The notes beneath the pieces are model-generated. The model saw nothing but the letters and a program-made list of their open reading frames with translations, had not been told where the DNA came from and ran no database searches. Position numbers and translations under genes: made by a program. Of a stretch of 64,000 bases of DNA, positions 1 to 9,297 are shown one piece after another (the stretch's first letter is position 1; each line of letters opens with the position of its first letter). Source of the DNA: Pseudomonas sp. ADAK13 (lineage in GTDB: Bacteria; Pseudomonadota; Gammaproteobacteria; Pseudomonadales; Pseudomonadaceae); assembly GCF_012935715.1 (NCBI RefSeq), contig NZ_CP052860.1, forward strand, positions 4,092,001 through 4,156,000, in the 5' to 3' direction.

Positions 1-1445
1 AAAGCTCCAACGGCTGGAACAACGCCGGTACCGGTCACTCGGCCCTGGCTGAGCTGAACTACACCCCGGAAGACAAGAACGGCAACGTTGAAATCCCGAA
101 AGCGGTCGAGATCAACGAAGCGTTCCAGATCTCCCGTCAGTTCTGGTCCTGGCAGGTTCAGCAGGGCGTCCTGAAGAACCCGCGTTCGTTCATCAACTCC
201 ACACCGCACATGAGCTTTGTGTGGGGCGATGACAACATCAAGTTCCTGAAGAAGCGTTATGAAGCGCTGCAGGCGAGCCCGCTGTTTGCCGGCATGCAGT
301 ACTCCGAAGACCCGGTGCAGATCAAGAAATGGGTCCCGCTGATGATGGAAGGGCGTGACCCGAACCAGAAAATCGCGGCCACCTGGACCCCAATCGGTAC
401 CGACGTGAACTTCGGCGAGATCACCCGCCAGTTCGTCGCTCACCTGCAAACTACGCCGAAGTTCGACCTGAAACTGTCGAGCGAAGTGCAGGACATCACC
501 AAGAACGCCGATGGCACCTGGCGTGTCAGCTACAAAAACCTGAAAGACGGCACCAAGACTGAAACCGACGCCAAGTTCGTGTTCATCGGCGCCGGCGGCG
601 GTGCACTGCACCTGCTGCAGAAGTCGGGCATTCCTGAAGCCAAGGAATACGCCGGTTTCCCTGTGGGCGGTTCGTTCCTCGTGACCGATAACCCAACGAT
701 TGCCGAGCAGCACCTGGCCAAGGCCTACGGTAAAGCTTCGGTTGGCGCACCGCCGATGTCGGTTCCGCACCTGGACACCCGCGTGCTGGATGGCAAGCGC
801 GTGATTCTGTTTGGCCCATTCGCCACCTTCTCGACCAAGTTCCTGAAAGAAGGCTCGTACCTGGACCTGCTGACCAGCACCACCACCCACAACATCTGGC
901 CAATGACCAAAGTCGGTATCCGCGAATACCCACTGGTCGAGTACCTCGCCGGCCAACTGATGCTGTCGGATGACGACCGCTTCAAGGCACTGCAAGAGTA
1001 CTTCCCGAACGCCAAGAAAGAAGACTGGCGCCTGTGGCAAGCCGGTCAGCGCGTGCAGATCATCAAGCGTGACGAAGAACAGGGCGGCGTCCTGAAACTC
1101 GGTACCGAAGTGGTCAGCTCCGCCGACAACACCATTGCAGGCCTGTTGGGTGCATCGCCAGGCGCGTCCACCGCGGCTCCGATCATGCTGACCGTGCTGC
1201 AGAAAGTGTTCAAGGAACAGGTTGCGTCCCCGGCCTGGCAGGAAAAGCTGCACCAGATCGTGCCGAGCTACGGCACCAAGCTGAACGACAGCCCTGAAGC
1301 TGTGGCTAAAGAATGGGCCTACACCGCCAACATTCTGCAGCTGACGCCTCCACCAGCGATTCCGCAGCTGACTGCGCCTAAAGCCACCGAGGCTGCCAAG
1401 CCTGCGGCTGAGCCAAGCAAGCCCGCTTCTGACATCGCACTGTAA
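1..1445 (+). CDS. mqo: malate:quinone oxidoreductase, 5'-truncated by the window edge
   Basis: FAD-dependent, membrane-associated enzyme that oxidises malate to oxaloacetate and passes electrons to quinone, bypassing NAD-linked malate dehydrogenase in the TCA cycle. The reading frame is open from base 3, so the N-terminal part with the FAD-binding GxGxxG is missing; 480 codons are visible of a family usually near 500. The visible start, [20 protein letters not shown], is a strongly conserved Mqo segment. [17 protein letters not shown] and the GASPGAST stretch near the C-terminus also fit the family. The protein ends in an Ala/Pro/Lys-rich tail of about 30 residues that looks disordered. A strong hairpin follows 40 bases after the stop, so this is the end of its transcript. 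Confidence 0.96.
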   Translation, partial: SSNGWNNAGTGHSALAELNYTPEDKNGNVEIPKAVEINEAFQISRQFWSWQVQQGVLKNPRSFINSTPHMSFVWGDDNIKFLKKRYEALQASPLFAGMQYSEDPVQIKKWVPLMMEGRDPNQKIAATWTPIGTDVNFGEITRQFVAHLQTTPKFDLKLSSEVQDITKNADGTWRVSYKNLKDGTKTETDAKFVFIGAGGGALHLLQKSGIPEAKEYAGFPVGGSFLVTDNPTIAEQHLAKAYGKASVGAPPMSVPHLDTRVLDGKRVILFGPFATFSTKFLKEGSYLDLLTSTTTHNIWPMTKVGIREYPLVEYLAGQLMLSDDDRFKALQEYFPNAKKEDWRLWQAGQRVQIIKRDEEQGGVLKLGTEVVSSADNTIAGLLGASPGASTAAPIMLTVLQKVFKEQVASPAWQEKLHQIVPSYGTKLNDSPEAVAKEWAYTANILQLTPPPAIPQLTAPKATEAAKPAAEPSKPASDIAL

Positions 1446-1484
1446 GACGTGGGTGAGGTCCTGACTCAGGACCCCGCCGATGTG

Positions 1485-1522
1485 AAAAGCCCGCTGAACC
1501 GGTAACGGTCAGCGGGCTTTTT
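1485..1522 (+). terminator. rho-independent terminator after mqo, probably bidirectional
   Basis: A 12-bp stem, AAAGCCCGCTGA paired with TCAGCGGGCTTT, with a loop near ACCGGTAACGG, followed by a T-run on the plus strand. The A-run on the left gives a T-run on the minus strand, so the same hairpin can also end the minus-strand HD-GYP transcript, whose stop lies 13 bases away. Confidence 0.88.
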
Positions 1523-1534
1523 GTTGGCTGCGGA

Positions 1535-4462
1535 TCAAGCGTCTTCAGTCCGGTTCACGTCCAGGTAGGGCTGGATATCCACGGCATCAATCAACTCGTC
1601 GGGCAAGTAACGCCTGGCGTACTCAAGGTAGATGCCCGAGCGCAGGAACAGGTCGAAAATCTCCGGGTCGATGTGTTGGTCTTTTTTCATGCCCACCATG
1701 ATCTTGATCGCCTCGGATAGCGTCTTGCCCTTTTTGTAGGGCCGGTCGGCGGCGGTCAATGCCTCGAAGATGTCCGCGATCCCCATCATGCGTGCCGGCC
1801 AGCTCATTTGCTCGCGGGTGAGGCGTTTCGGGTAGCCGTTGCCGTCCATTTTTTCGTGGTGACCGCCGGCTATTTCCGGGACGTCCTGGAGGTGGCGCGG
1901 GAACGGCAGTTTTTCCAGCATGCTGATGGTCTGGATGATGTGTTCGTTGATCTTGTAGCGCTCTTCTTCGGTCAGGGTGCCGCGGCCGATACACAGGTTG
2001 TAAAGCTCCCCGCGGTTGTAGAGGTGTTCCGGGACCTTGACCTTGAAGCCGTAGGGATTGTCGTCACCCAGGGTGTCGCGGCTGCTGCGCGGGAACAAGT
2101 GGTCGGGACGGTCTGCCAGCAAGGGCTCCATCACGGGAAGCGCTGCCTCGGCCGAGCGTTGTTTGCGGGCAGTTTCATCGTTGGAAATGCCGATACGATC
2201 CGACAGTGTCCGCCGCCACGTGCAGGTGGCCAGTTTCTGCATGCGTTCGACGCGGTCCGGCGCCATGAACTCTCCGCCGATATTGGATTGGGCAACAAAG
2301 GCGAAATCGTCATCCAGTTGCGCGAGTTTTTCAGTCAGTTCGGTGTGCAGTGTTTCGGCTGCGCCGCCGGCAGCGATGCCCTTCCAGTAATCGAGTTCGG
2401 CGTCGCGCTTGAGCACCTCGAAGCGCATCCGCACTTCATGGATGCGGTCGTACAGCGTTTCAAGTTTGGTGGCTTTATCCACCACGTATTCGGGCGTGGT
2501 GACTTTGCCGCAGTCGTGCAGCCACGCCGCGATATGCAACGCCTCCCATTGCTCTTCATTGAGTGCGAAATCCTTGAGTGGCCCGTCTTTTTCATTGCAG
2601 GCCGCGTGCGCAAGCATCTTGGTCAGCTCGGGTACGCGCTGGCAGTGGCCGCCGGTGTAGGGACTCTTGGCATCGATCGCGCCGGCAATCAGTTGGATAA
2701 ACGACTCGAGTAAAGTCTTCTGCTCGTCGATCAGGTGTTGGGTGTTAAGGGCAATGGCGGCGGTGCTCGACAGTGCTTCGACGAAGGCCATGAGCGAGGG
2801 CGTCAGTCGGCGTTCGTTCTCGTCTACCAGCAACACGAGGACGCCCAGTAACAGGCCACTCCGGTCCTTCAGCGGTAAAGCCCAAAGCGTCAGTGACGTC
2901 TGGATATCCCCCAGAAAACCAAAGTGAGCCTGCAGTTGTTCGCGGCTTAACCGCTCAGGCTTCGCCTGTGGCGTATTGAGCGCCTGTACCAGTGGGTGGC
3001 TCGGGTTATCGGCCAGTTCAATCGGCTTATCCTCGGCTGTTTCCTGTAACTCATTGCCCCAACGCACTCGCGCCACTTTCAAGTGGCTGGCATTGGCATC
3101 AGCCAGATAGATCAGGCCGCCTTTAGCCCCGGTGGTCCCTTGCATTTCCATCAACAAACGCGCCAGCAGGTTCTGGAAGTTAGTCTCGCTGGACAGCACT
3201 CTCGAGAGCTCCAGAAAGTGCTGAATGGTGGATTTCATACTGTCCATGGCGTGCGCCAGGTCGATGACTTCGGCGATGTTCGATTTAACCGGGGTGGAGG
3301 CGTCGAAGTTGAATTGTTCTATCTGTGTGGCTTGGCGGGTCAACGCCGCCAACGGCCGGGATGCCGCCCGGGACATTGCCAGGGCCACAAGGATGCTCAC
3401 GGCCAGAAATGCCAGGGAGATGAACAAGCCGTGATTGCGAGTGGCAATGGCACTGGCCATCAGCTCCCGATACGGCGTGGTCATCCATAATGAAAGGTTT
3501 TGCGTACCCGCCAACGGCAGTTCAACACGCATGCCTTGCCATTCGCCATCGGCGGTACTGAGGCTCAATTGGTCGCTGCGCTGTGCGGTGGCCGCTGCCA
3601 CAAATTGTCGAGTCACTGGCAGGCTCAACTCATCAAGATGCGCCAGGCGATTTTCACCCTTCCCGGTGGCGATCAGCCGCGAGCCTTTTTCAGAACTGAT
3701 CACCTCGTTTTTCGTATTGAGTAGGGTCAGGTGTGAACCCGGGGTTATTTTGGTCGACAGCAACAGTTGGTCGATCGAGTGCAGGCTGATGTCGATGCCA
3801 GCCACCCCGGCACCATTTTGCGTAGGCTGAGCAAAACTGACGCCCACCTCCTCGGTTCCAAAAAACGGGTAGGGCGGTGTGACATATAAGTTTCCTGCGG
3901 ATTTCGCGCCTGTGTACCAGCTGCGTGTACGGGGATCGAACTGAGTGGTGGGGTCGGGCCGGCGCTCCATGACAGACAGTTCGGCATTCAGATAAAGGTA
4001 CTCGCCGACGGGTCTGCCACCCTGTGCCTGTATGTTCTGCAGGGTCCAGGCGGTACCCGGTGGCGGCGCTAGCGTGGGGTCCTGTGTCGGGTTTTCATTC
4101 CCGCGGAACAACATGAAAAAGTCGCCATTGCCATACCCCATGTAAACACCCCGGACCGCCGGCTGCGCCTTCAGCATCGTCACCAGAAACGGGAGGCTGT
4201 CGAGGCGTGCATCCAGTGTGGTGGCGCTCATCAGCCGCTGCTGTGACAGCAGGCCAACGGTGAGTTCGGCGGGCCCATACAGGCTTTGCAGCTCTTTGAG
4301 GGTGAGTTGCCCGGCGATCTCAAAGCGCGAGCGCGCTTCATCGGCCATGAACCGCTTGGTCTGGAGGAATTGATAGCTGAGGTTGATCAGTGCAAAGAGC
4401 AGCAGCAACCCGACGAACAGGTAGGAAATATGCACGTAAAGGGGGACGCGACGAGATGGCAT
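1535..4462 (-). CDS. membrane sensor protein with periplasmic Cache-like domain, HAMP, GAF and HD-GYP domains
   Basis: Probable c-di-GMP phosphodiesterase or related phosphohydrolase of 975 residues. A transmembrane helix at about 11-30 and another at about 344-364 enclose a periplasmic region of about 310 residues that looks like a double Cache ligand sensor. A HAMP linker follows (about 365-420), then a GAF-like domain (about 425-575). The HD-GYP domain starts with TGGHCQRV (603-610) and LHDCGK (H649, D650) and finishes with GHHEKMDGNGYP (867-878) and RMMGIADIFEALTA. The gap between the HD pair and the HHE motif is about 218 residues, much longer than the roughly 60 usual in HD-GYP proteins, so a helical insert sits inside the catalytic domain. 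Activity is inferred. The gene appears monocistronic. Confidence 0.88.
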   Translation of the reverse strand: MPSRRVPLYVHISYLFVGLLLLFALINLSYQFLQTKRFMADEARSRFEIAGQLTLKELQSLYGPAELTVGLLSQQRLMSATTLDARLDSLPFLVTMLKAQPAVRGVYMGYGNGDFFMLFRGNENPTQDPTLAPPPGTAWTLQNIQAQGGRPVGEYLYLNAELSVMERRPDPTTQFDPRTRSWYTGAKSAGNLYVTPPYPFFGTEEVGVSFAQPTQNGAGVAGIDISLHSIDQLLLSTKITPGSHLTLLNTKNEVISSEKGSRLIATGKGENRLAHLDELSLPVTRQFVAAATAQRSDQLSLSTADGEWQGMRVELPLAGTQNLSLWMTTPYRELMASAIATRNHGLFISLAFLAVSILVALAMSRAASRPLAALTRQATQIEQFNFDASTPVKSNIAEVIDLAHAMDSMKSTIQHFLELSRVLSSETNFQNLLARLLMEMQGTTGAKGGLIYLADANASHLKVARVRWGNELQETAEDKPIELADNPSHPLVQALNTPQAKPERLSREQLQAHFGFLGDIQTSLTLWALPLKDRSGLLLGVLVLLVDENERRLTPSLMAFVEALSSTAAIALNTQHLIDEQKTLLESFIQLIAGAIDAKSPYTGGHCQRVPELTKMLAHAACNEKDGPLKDFALNEEQWEALHIAAWLHDCGKVTTPEYVVDKATKLETLYDRIHEVRMRFEVLKRDAELDYWKGIAAGGAAETLHTELTEKLAQLDDDFAFVAQSNIGGEFMAPDRVERMQKLATCTWRRTLSDRIGISNDETARKQRSAEAALPVMEPLLADRPDHLFPRSSRDTLGDDNPYGFKVKVPEHLYNRGELYNLCIGRGTLTEEERYKINEHIIQTISMLEKLPFPRHLQDVPEIAGGHHEKMDGNGYPKRLTREQMSWPARMMGIADIFEALTAADRPYKKGKTLSEAIKIMVGMKKDQHIDPEIFDLFLRSGIYLEYARRYLPDELIDAVDIQPYLDVNRTEDA

Positions 4463-4532
4463 TTTGCAGCAACCCTTCGAAATTGCTCGTCGTGTGACTA
4501 TAGGTCGTATTTGCGGGGCCAGGAGTGCGTGG

Positions 4533-4569
4533 AGGCCCGCCGAACCGAGAACGGTCGGCGGCCTTTTTT
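4533..4569 (+). terminator. GC-rich hairpin with plus-strand T-run between two minus-strand genes
   Basis: AGGCCCGCCGA pairs with TCGGCGGCCT with one bulged C, and TTTTTT follows on the plus strand. Both neighbouring genes are on the minus strand, so the T-run points the wrong way for them. It could stop antisense transcription into the reductase gene, or simply be the trailing hairpin of that gene, whose stop lies 8 bases away. Confidence 0.55.
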
Positions 4570-4576
4570 CCAGGGT

Positions 4577-5242
4577 TTAGCGTTTGGGCGTTTCCACGGG
4601 CGGCAACTCGACCTCCCGCTCTGCTGCCGCCAAGGCCGCTTTCAGCCCCTCTTTATCCAGCGCAACACAGTACGCAGGCTTGGCGCGTTCAAACCGCCAG
4701 CTTTCATCCAGCCCGCCGGCGTCCACCGCGTCGAAGCCAAACTCGTCCAGCAACGCGATCACTTGCGCCTTGGCGACCGGATCATCCGCCGCCACCGGGA
4801 GCGCACGCCGGTCGGGTGCGCCGCGGCTGCGGGCATCCTGGGTCAACTCTGGCGCACGGATGGCGTTGAACGCCTTCACCACTGTCGACTGCGACAGGTG
4901 CTCGGCCACCAGCCGGCTGGTGGTGGTTTCAAAACGGTCGAGCACAGGAATGCGGCCATCGCGATCCGGGTAGTAGTTGTTGGCATCCATCACGATTTTG
5001 CCTTCCAGCCACTGCGCCGGCACGCTGGGGTAATGCTCGAACGGAATGGCCAGCAGCACCAGTTCGCCAAATTCAGCCGCTTCCTGCGCCGTGCCCACTT
5101 GAACGCCACGAATGCCGCTCACCACGCTGCTCATCGTCTGGGGGCCACGGGAGTTGCTCAACATCACTTCATGCCCGGCTGCCAATGCCAATTGCGCAAC
5201 GGCACGTCCGATAAAGCCTGCTCCGATGATGCCAATGTTCAT
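4577..5242 (-). CDS. NAD(P)-binding reductase, F420-oxidoreductase-like family (COG2085 type)
   Basis: Predicted cytosolic NADPH-dependent reductase of 221 residues; substrate unknown. The N-terminus MNIGIIGAGFIGRAVAQLAL is a Rossmann GxGxxG fold, followed by SNSRGPQT, the phosphate-binding loop typical of proteins named NADPH-dependent F420 reductase. Pseudomonads do not generally use F420, so that name describes the fold, not the job. DANNYYPDRDGRIP in mid-protein is also conserved in this group. The gene is divergent from a LysR gene with 97 bases between the starts, the usual arrangement when the regulator controls its neighbour. Confidence 0.8.
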   Translation of the reverse strand: MNIGIIGAGFIGRAVAQLALAAGHEVMLSNSRGPQTMSSVVSGIRGVQVGTAQEAAEFGELVLLAIPFEHYPSVPAQWLEGKIVMDANNYYPDRDGRIPVLDRFETTTSRLVAEHLSQSTVVKAFNAIRAPELTQDARSRGAPDRRALPVAADDPVAKAQVIALLDEFGFDAVDAGGLDESWRFERAKPAYCVALDKEGLKAALAAAEREVELPPVETPKR

Positions 5243-5339
5243 GTTGGTGCTCCTGGATTGAGAGAGTGGTTATGATGATTGGCTACTGGATGAGGATAAA
5301 TGGCCGTTCTGGGCTTGGTGTTGTTACTGGGAGTGGTGA

Positions 5340-6236
5340 ATGATGGACCGCCTTTCAAGCATGAGTGCCTTTGTGATGGCTGCCGAGCTGGGTTCTTACG
5401 CCCGTGCGGCGGAGCGCTTGAGCATGTCGCCGCAGATGGTGGCCAAGCATGTGATGGCCCTGGAGCAGCGGCTGGGTGCCCGCTTGCTCAACCGCACCAC
5501 CCGTCGGCAAAGCCTGACGGAGCTGGGAAGCGCGTACTACGAGCGCTGCAAACACATCCTCACAGAGGCAGAGGCGGCGGACTCCCTTGCCCAGATCATG
5601 CATGACACGCCGCGGGGCACGCTCAAGATCAGCGCCCCGGTGACCTTTGGCTCCTACAGCCTGATGCCACTGGTGACCGGGTTTTTACGGGACAACCCCG
5701 AGGTGGAAATCGACCTGCACCTGACCGACCGGTTTGTCGATCTGGTGGAGGAGGGCTACGAAGTGGCGTTCCGCATCGGCCCTCTGGCGAGCAGCAGCCT
5801 CACCGCACGGCCGCTGCAGCCCTACCGCCTGGTGGTCTGCGCGGCACCGAAATACCTGGCCGAGCGCGGCACGCCCCTGATTCCCGCAGACCTTGAACAC
5901 CACGAATGCCTGGGATACGCCTACTGGTCGCGCCCGGTCGATCGCGAATGGTCGTTCTACCAGGGCGCCGTCTTGCACAAGGCGCAGGTCACCAGCCGCC
6001 TGCACGTGAATGAGAGTCGGGCCTTGATGACTGCAGCGCTGGATGGTTTTGGCATTGTGCTGGGGCCTGAGGATTTTTTACGCTCGGCCCTGAAACGCGG
6101 CGAACTGGTGCGCGTGCTGCCGGAATTTGAAGCGCCAAGCCGACAGATGCATTTGCTTTACACCGCGAACCGCCAGCGCACCGCCAAGCTGCGGCAATTC
6201 GTCGAGGCGGTACTGCTGCGTTTCGGCCCGCCCTAG
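5340..6236 (+). CDS. LysR-family transcriptional regulator
   Basis: DNA-binding regulator of 298 residues, standard LysR size. The winged HTH is at about 3-62 (MDRLSSMSAFVMAAELGSYA, then RTTRRQSLTELG), and a periplasmic-binding-protein-like effector domain fills about 90-295. Two adjacent ATGs occur at 5340 and 5343; GGGAGTGG lies just upstream. It is divergent from the reductase gene and probably regulates it. Its last 4 bases overlap the end of the next gene on the other strand. It belongs to the same broad subgroup as the LysR gene at 15731, with a similar RTTRxQSLTE wing. Confidence 0.9.
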   Translation: MMDRLSSMSAFVMAAELGSYARAAERLSMSPQMVAKHVMALEQRLGARLLNRTTRRQSLTELGSAYYERCKHILTEAEAADSLAQIMHDTPRGTLKISAPVTFGSYSLMPLVTGFLRDNPEVEIDLHLTDRFVDLVEEGYEVAFRIGPLASSSLTARPLQPYRLVVCAAPKYLAERGTPLIPADLEHHECLGYAYWSRPVDREWSFYQGAVLHKAQVTSRLHVNESRALMTAALDGFGIVLGPEDFLRSALKRGELVRVLPEFEAPSRQMHLLYTANRQRTAKLRQFVEAVLLRFGPP

Positions 6237-7054
6237 ACGCTGAAGCCGGTTTTGACCTGCTCATACACATGCAGCGCCAACAGGTTGCTGCTGTCGCAAA
6301 GGAGGTACAGGTTATGCACCGGCAATGGCGGCAATTCAACCCCCGCTATCTCCCGCGTCAATCCCTTGCCCATCCGGCTTTCTTCTACCAACCCCACCGC
6401 CATGCCACTGCGGATGCACGCTTCAACGGCGGGTGAGCTGGCGCTTTCCAACAGCACGCGATAGTAAGTGCCGTGCTCCTTCAGCGCCCGAATCGCCGCG
6501 GCGCGATAAGGGCAGCCGGTCAGTTGCACGGCAATCGGCAGAGGCGCCTGCGGTGGATAGCTGAAGTGTTCGGCGGCGACCCACAACGGCTGGATCTCTC
6601 CCAGGCGCTCGCCTTGTTCCAACGGCTGGGCGCTGACAACCAGGGCCAGATCCAGCTGCTGGCTGCCGAACAAGGTCAACAGTTCGCCGCTAGAGCGTGC
6701 TTCCACCTCCAATTCCAGCAGTGGGTTGTCGGCGACCAGGCGGGGCAGGAAGTCCTGCATGAAATCCGGCGCGTACGAGTCAGGCAGACCCAGGCGGATT
6801 TTGCCCTGCATGCGTTGCGGCGTGAGGGATGCCAGCAAGCGGTCATGGCTCTTGAGGAATTCGGTGGTTTCACCCAGGAGTTTCTTGCCGTACATGGTCA
6901 GCTCAACCCCTTGGTTGCTGCGGTTGAACAGGCGTTGGCCGACCTGGTCTTCGAGTTTTTGAATCTGGGTGGTCACGGTCGAGGCACTGCGGTGCACGTG
7001 GTTGGCGGCTTCGTTGAATCGCTGGAAGCGGGCCACCGCGTGGAAGGTGCGCAA
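6233..7054 (-). CDS. LysR-family transcriptional regulator with unclear start
   Basis: Regulator of at least 273 residues with a normal HTH (FNEAANHVHRSASTVTTQIQ) and a LysR effector domain. The frame as given starts at a TTG in the middle of what is normally the first helix (LRTFHAVARFQRF). In-frame codons upstream read S-K-Q-L-N-I-D-L, which fits a family N-terminus, yet no ATG, GTG or TTG precedes them; the codon before the Ser is ATT (7079-7081). Translation may begin at that rare ATT, with AGTGGA nearby as a weak ribosome site, or at the TTG. The gene is divergent from the EamA transporter, its likely target. Confidence 0.85.
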   Translation of the reverse strand: MRTFHAVARFQRFNEAANHVHRSASTVTTQIQKLEDQVGQRLFNRSNQGVELTMYGKKLLGETTEFLKSHDRLLASLTPQRMQGKIRLGLPDSYAPDFMQDFLPRLVADNPLLELEVEARSSGELLTLFGSQQLDLALVVSAQPLEQGERLGEIQPLWVAAEHFSYPPQAPLPIAVQLTGCPYRAAAIRALKEHGTYYRVLLESASSPAVEACIRSGMAVGLVEESRMGKGLTREIAGVELPPLPVHNLYLLCDSSNLLALHVYEQVKTGFSV

Positions 7055-7178
7055 CAGGTCGATGTTCAGTTGCTTGCTAATAATTCCACTTTTATGGATT
7101 AGTGGTGCAGCTTATTCAAATATACAGAATCATGCGCAGCACTTAGCCTTTCGGTCAATCACGCGAACCGGAGGCTCA

Positions 7179-8078
7179 ATGAAGCGATCGACCTTAGGGC
7201 TGCTGCTGTTACAGACAGTCTTCGTGCTGTCGTGGAGTTCGGGCTTTATCGGCGCGAAATTGGCGGCCCGGAGTGATGGGGTGTTCAACGTGCTGTTCTG
7301 GCGTTTTTTGCTGGTGTCTGTGTGCCTGGCGCTGTTTTTGAACGTGCGGCTGCTGAAGGTTTCCCGGGCCCGGATCCGCCATCACGCGGTGGTTGGTTTT
7401 CTCTCGCAGTTTCTCTATTTGACCTGTGTCTATGTGGCGATCCAGAACGGATTGCCGCCGGGGATTGCGGCGATCATCGCGGCCTTGCAACCGTTGATGA
7501 CGGCGGCTTTGTCATCGGGCAGCGTGAACGAGCGCAGTGGCGGTTGGCAGTGGCTGGGGTTGATGATCGGTTTTGCCGGCGTATCGATTGTGATCTCGGG
7601 GCAATACCGCAACAGCGGGGCCGACGTCGGGTGGCTCATGTACTTATTGCCCCTGGTGTCGGCGCTGGGGCTGACTGTGGCCACGCTGTATGAACGACGG
7701 TCTGCCCAGGTTCAGTCCGGCGACCTTGCCCTGGCGTTGTTTATCCAGTCGTTATTGACCTTGATCGGCTTTGCCGCCGCAGTGTTATACACCGACACGC
7801 TGAGCATTCCCCGGGCTCCCGACGTGTTGATCTCCATCATTTGGCTGACGGTGTTTTCTACCTTCCTGGCTTACCTGAGCCTGTGGATGTTGTTGCGGGT
7901 GATGACGGCCACCCACGTGGCGGCGCTGGTGTACCTGGAGCCACCCGTGACATTGGTATGGGCCGCGCTGATGTTTGGCGACGTGATTTATGCATCCACG
8001 TATATAGGGATCGCCGTGGTGGTGGCAGGGCTGATTCTGGTGCGTCTGAAACAACCGGCCGCAGCGTGTACTTCTTGA
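7179..8078 (+). CDS. EamA/DMT-family transporter
   Basis: Inner-membrane metabolite exporter or permease of 299 residues, the usual size for the ten-helix EamA (RhaT/YdcZ-like) group. It is hydrophobic throughout and shows the internal duplication of the family: WSSGFIGAKLAA in the first half and YLEPPVTLVWAALMFGDV in the second, the latter matching the conserved end of each EamA repeat. The start at 7179 is preceded by CCGGAGGC at good spacing; the frame is open further upstream, but that part runs over the LysR promoter and is not membrane-like. Substrate cannot be told from sequence. Probable control by the divergent LysR gene. Confidence 0.9.
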   Translation: MKRSTLGLLLLQTVFVLSWSSGFIGAKLAARSDGVFNVLFWRFLLVSVCLALFLNVRLLKVSRARIRHHAVVGFLSQFLYLTCVYVAIQNGLPPGIAAIIAALQPLMTAALSSGSVNERSGGWQWLGLMIGFAGVSIVISGQYRNSGADVGWLMYLLPLVSALGLTVATLYERRSAQVQSGDLALALFIQSLLTLIGFAAAVLYTDTLSIPRAPDVLISIIWLTVFSTFLAYLSLWMLLRVMTATHVAALVYLEPPVTLVWAALMFGDVIYASTYIGIAVVVAGLILVRLKQPAAACTS

Positions 8079-8236
8079 AAAGGTCAGTTTTTCTTTACCT
8101 GCCGTCTGCCCGCGGGTTCAGCAACCTGACAGTTGGCACCTGTTAAAAAGTCTTATAGCCAAGCAGGAGCGCGGCTGGAACAAGGGGGCATTTTTTACTG
8201 GTGTAAACGCTGGGCGGTGACGCCTGAGGATTCTGT

Positions 8237-8566
8237 ATGTTGTTACGTTATGCAGCATTGGCGGCCCTGGTCGTCGCGGCTTCCGGGTGTGTAGAGGAGC
8301 GGGTCGTGCATGATCGACGACCGGTGCAGCGTGAATATGTAGAAGTCGTGGCGCCGCAACCGCCACCGGTGCAGGTCATCGAGGTCGAGCCTGAAGGGCG
8401 GCCAGGCTACCTGTGGTCGCGCGGTTACTGGCGTTGGGAAGGCGGGCGTTATGTGGCGGTGCATGGTCACTGGGAGCCGGAGCGTCCAGGCTATCGCTAT
8501 GTGCATCCGCATTGGGTACAGCGCAGTGATGGCTATCACTGGCAGGGCGGTGGTTGGGTTCGCTGA
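8237..8566 (+). CDS. YXWGXW-repeat-type lipoprotein
   Basis: Small envelope lipoprotein of 109 residues and unknown function. Residues 1-18 are a lipoprotein signal ending in the lipobox VAASGC, with C18 as the lipidated residue. The rest is rich in Trp, Tyr, Gly and His arranged in short repeats (SRGYWRWEGGRY, HGHWEPERPGYRY, HPHWVQRSDGYHWQ), the pattern of the YXWGXW-repeat family. It stands alone between the EamA gene and a convergent small gene. Confidence 0.82.
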   Translation: MLLRYAALAALVVAASGCVEERVVHDRRPVQREYVEVVAPQPPPVQVIEVEPEGRPGYLWSRGYWRWEGGRYVAVHGHWEPERPGYRYVHPHWVQRSDGYHWQGGGWVR

Positions 8567-8581
8567 CCGTATTTGCGTGGC

Positions 8582-8956
8582 TTAAATCGGCTTCTTCGTA
8601 CCCAGAAGCCGAACTTCCCTGAGCAGCGCCGCGCCCAACTGGCCGGTGCCCAGCTCCTTGTAACCGACCGCTTTTATATCGCCGCTCTCTTCCGCCTGGA
8701 TGAGGATCACCGGTGTTTCCTTGCCTGTGCCTTCGTCGACATGCATCGCGTATTGCGGGATATCCAGCTTGATCGGCGTGCCTGCCGCCTGGCCTTTCAC
8801 ATTGATCAGAAACGCCGCACAACCGGTATCCACATCCTGGCTGGTGGCGGAGCGGCCGCTGACGAAGCAGGTGGAGGGCAGGTCGGGCCAGGTGATGGCC
8901 TCGGCGAGGGCGAGGGAGGGCATCAGCGTCAGGAAAAGTAGCGGAAGTTCGCGCAT
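8582..8956 (-). CDS. hypothetical secreted protein
   Basis: Protein of 124 residues that I do not recognise. It has a clear Sec signal peptide (about 1-18, ending SLALA before EA), so it is probably periplasmic. The mature part has two cysteines (C30 and C46) that could form one disulfide, and no membrane segment. It is convergent with the YXWGXW lipoprotein gene, leaving 15 bases between the stops. Confidence 0.68.
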   Translation of the reverse strand: MRELPLLFLTLMPSLALAEAITWPDLPSTCFVSGRSATSQDVDTGCAAFLINVKGQAAGTPIKLDIPQYAMHVDEGTGKETPVILIQAEESGDIKAVGYKELGTGQLGAALLREVRLLGTKKPI

Positions 8957-9183
8957 TTTGGTTCTTCCAGATTTGGGTCAGTAGTCATGCCTATGACGTG
9001 GATAGGCCAAAGGTTACGCGAACCGTGAAAGAGAGTTCCAGCCAGCCAGGAGGATTTTGATGCCTGCTTGGCGCAGGCTTGTGTCATCTGATCAATGCTG
9101 ATCGGTTTGTCGGGGCAACGAATCAGACCTTTCAGCGCTTGAACGCTGAATGTTGTTAGTTGAGGCTCAGGTTTGTTGTTCAT
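8929..9183 (-). CDS. small hypothetical protein, doubtful
   Basis: Frame of 84 codons with start MNNKPEPQLTTFSVQALKGL. The first 45 residues look like a natural soluble protein (ALKGLIRCPDKPISIDQMTQ), the remainder much less so, and the end overlaps the start of the secreted-protein gene by 28 bases in another frame. It may be a small gene or a frameshifted remnant. No family recognised. Confidence 0.3.
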   Translation of the reverse strand: MNNKPEPQLTTFSVQALKGLIRCPDKPISIDQMTQACAKQASKSSWLAGTLFHGSRNLWPIHVIGMTTDPNLEEPKCANFRYFS

Positions 9184-9297
9184 GGATCAGGTCCCTTGGG
9201 CAAATTTTGGATGCGCTGAGTGGCGCTAGGCGGTAAAAAGATAGCCCAACCGCGTTCTTCCCGGCATCGAATACTGCTGCTCAACGAGATACAACAT

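Noticed and set aside
4286..5275. Plus-strand frame of 329 codons across the reductase gene
   Set aside because: Antisense to the reductase and to the HD-GYP N-terminus; composition is not protein-like.
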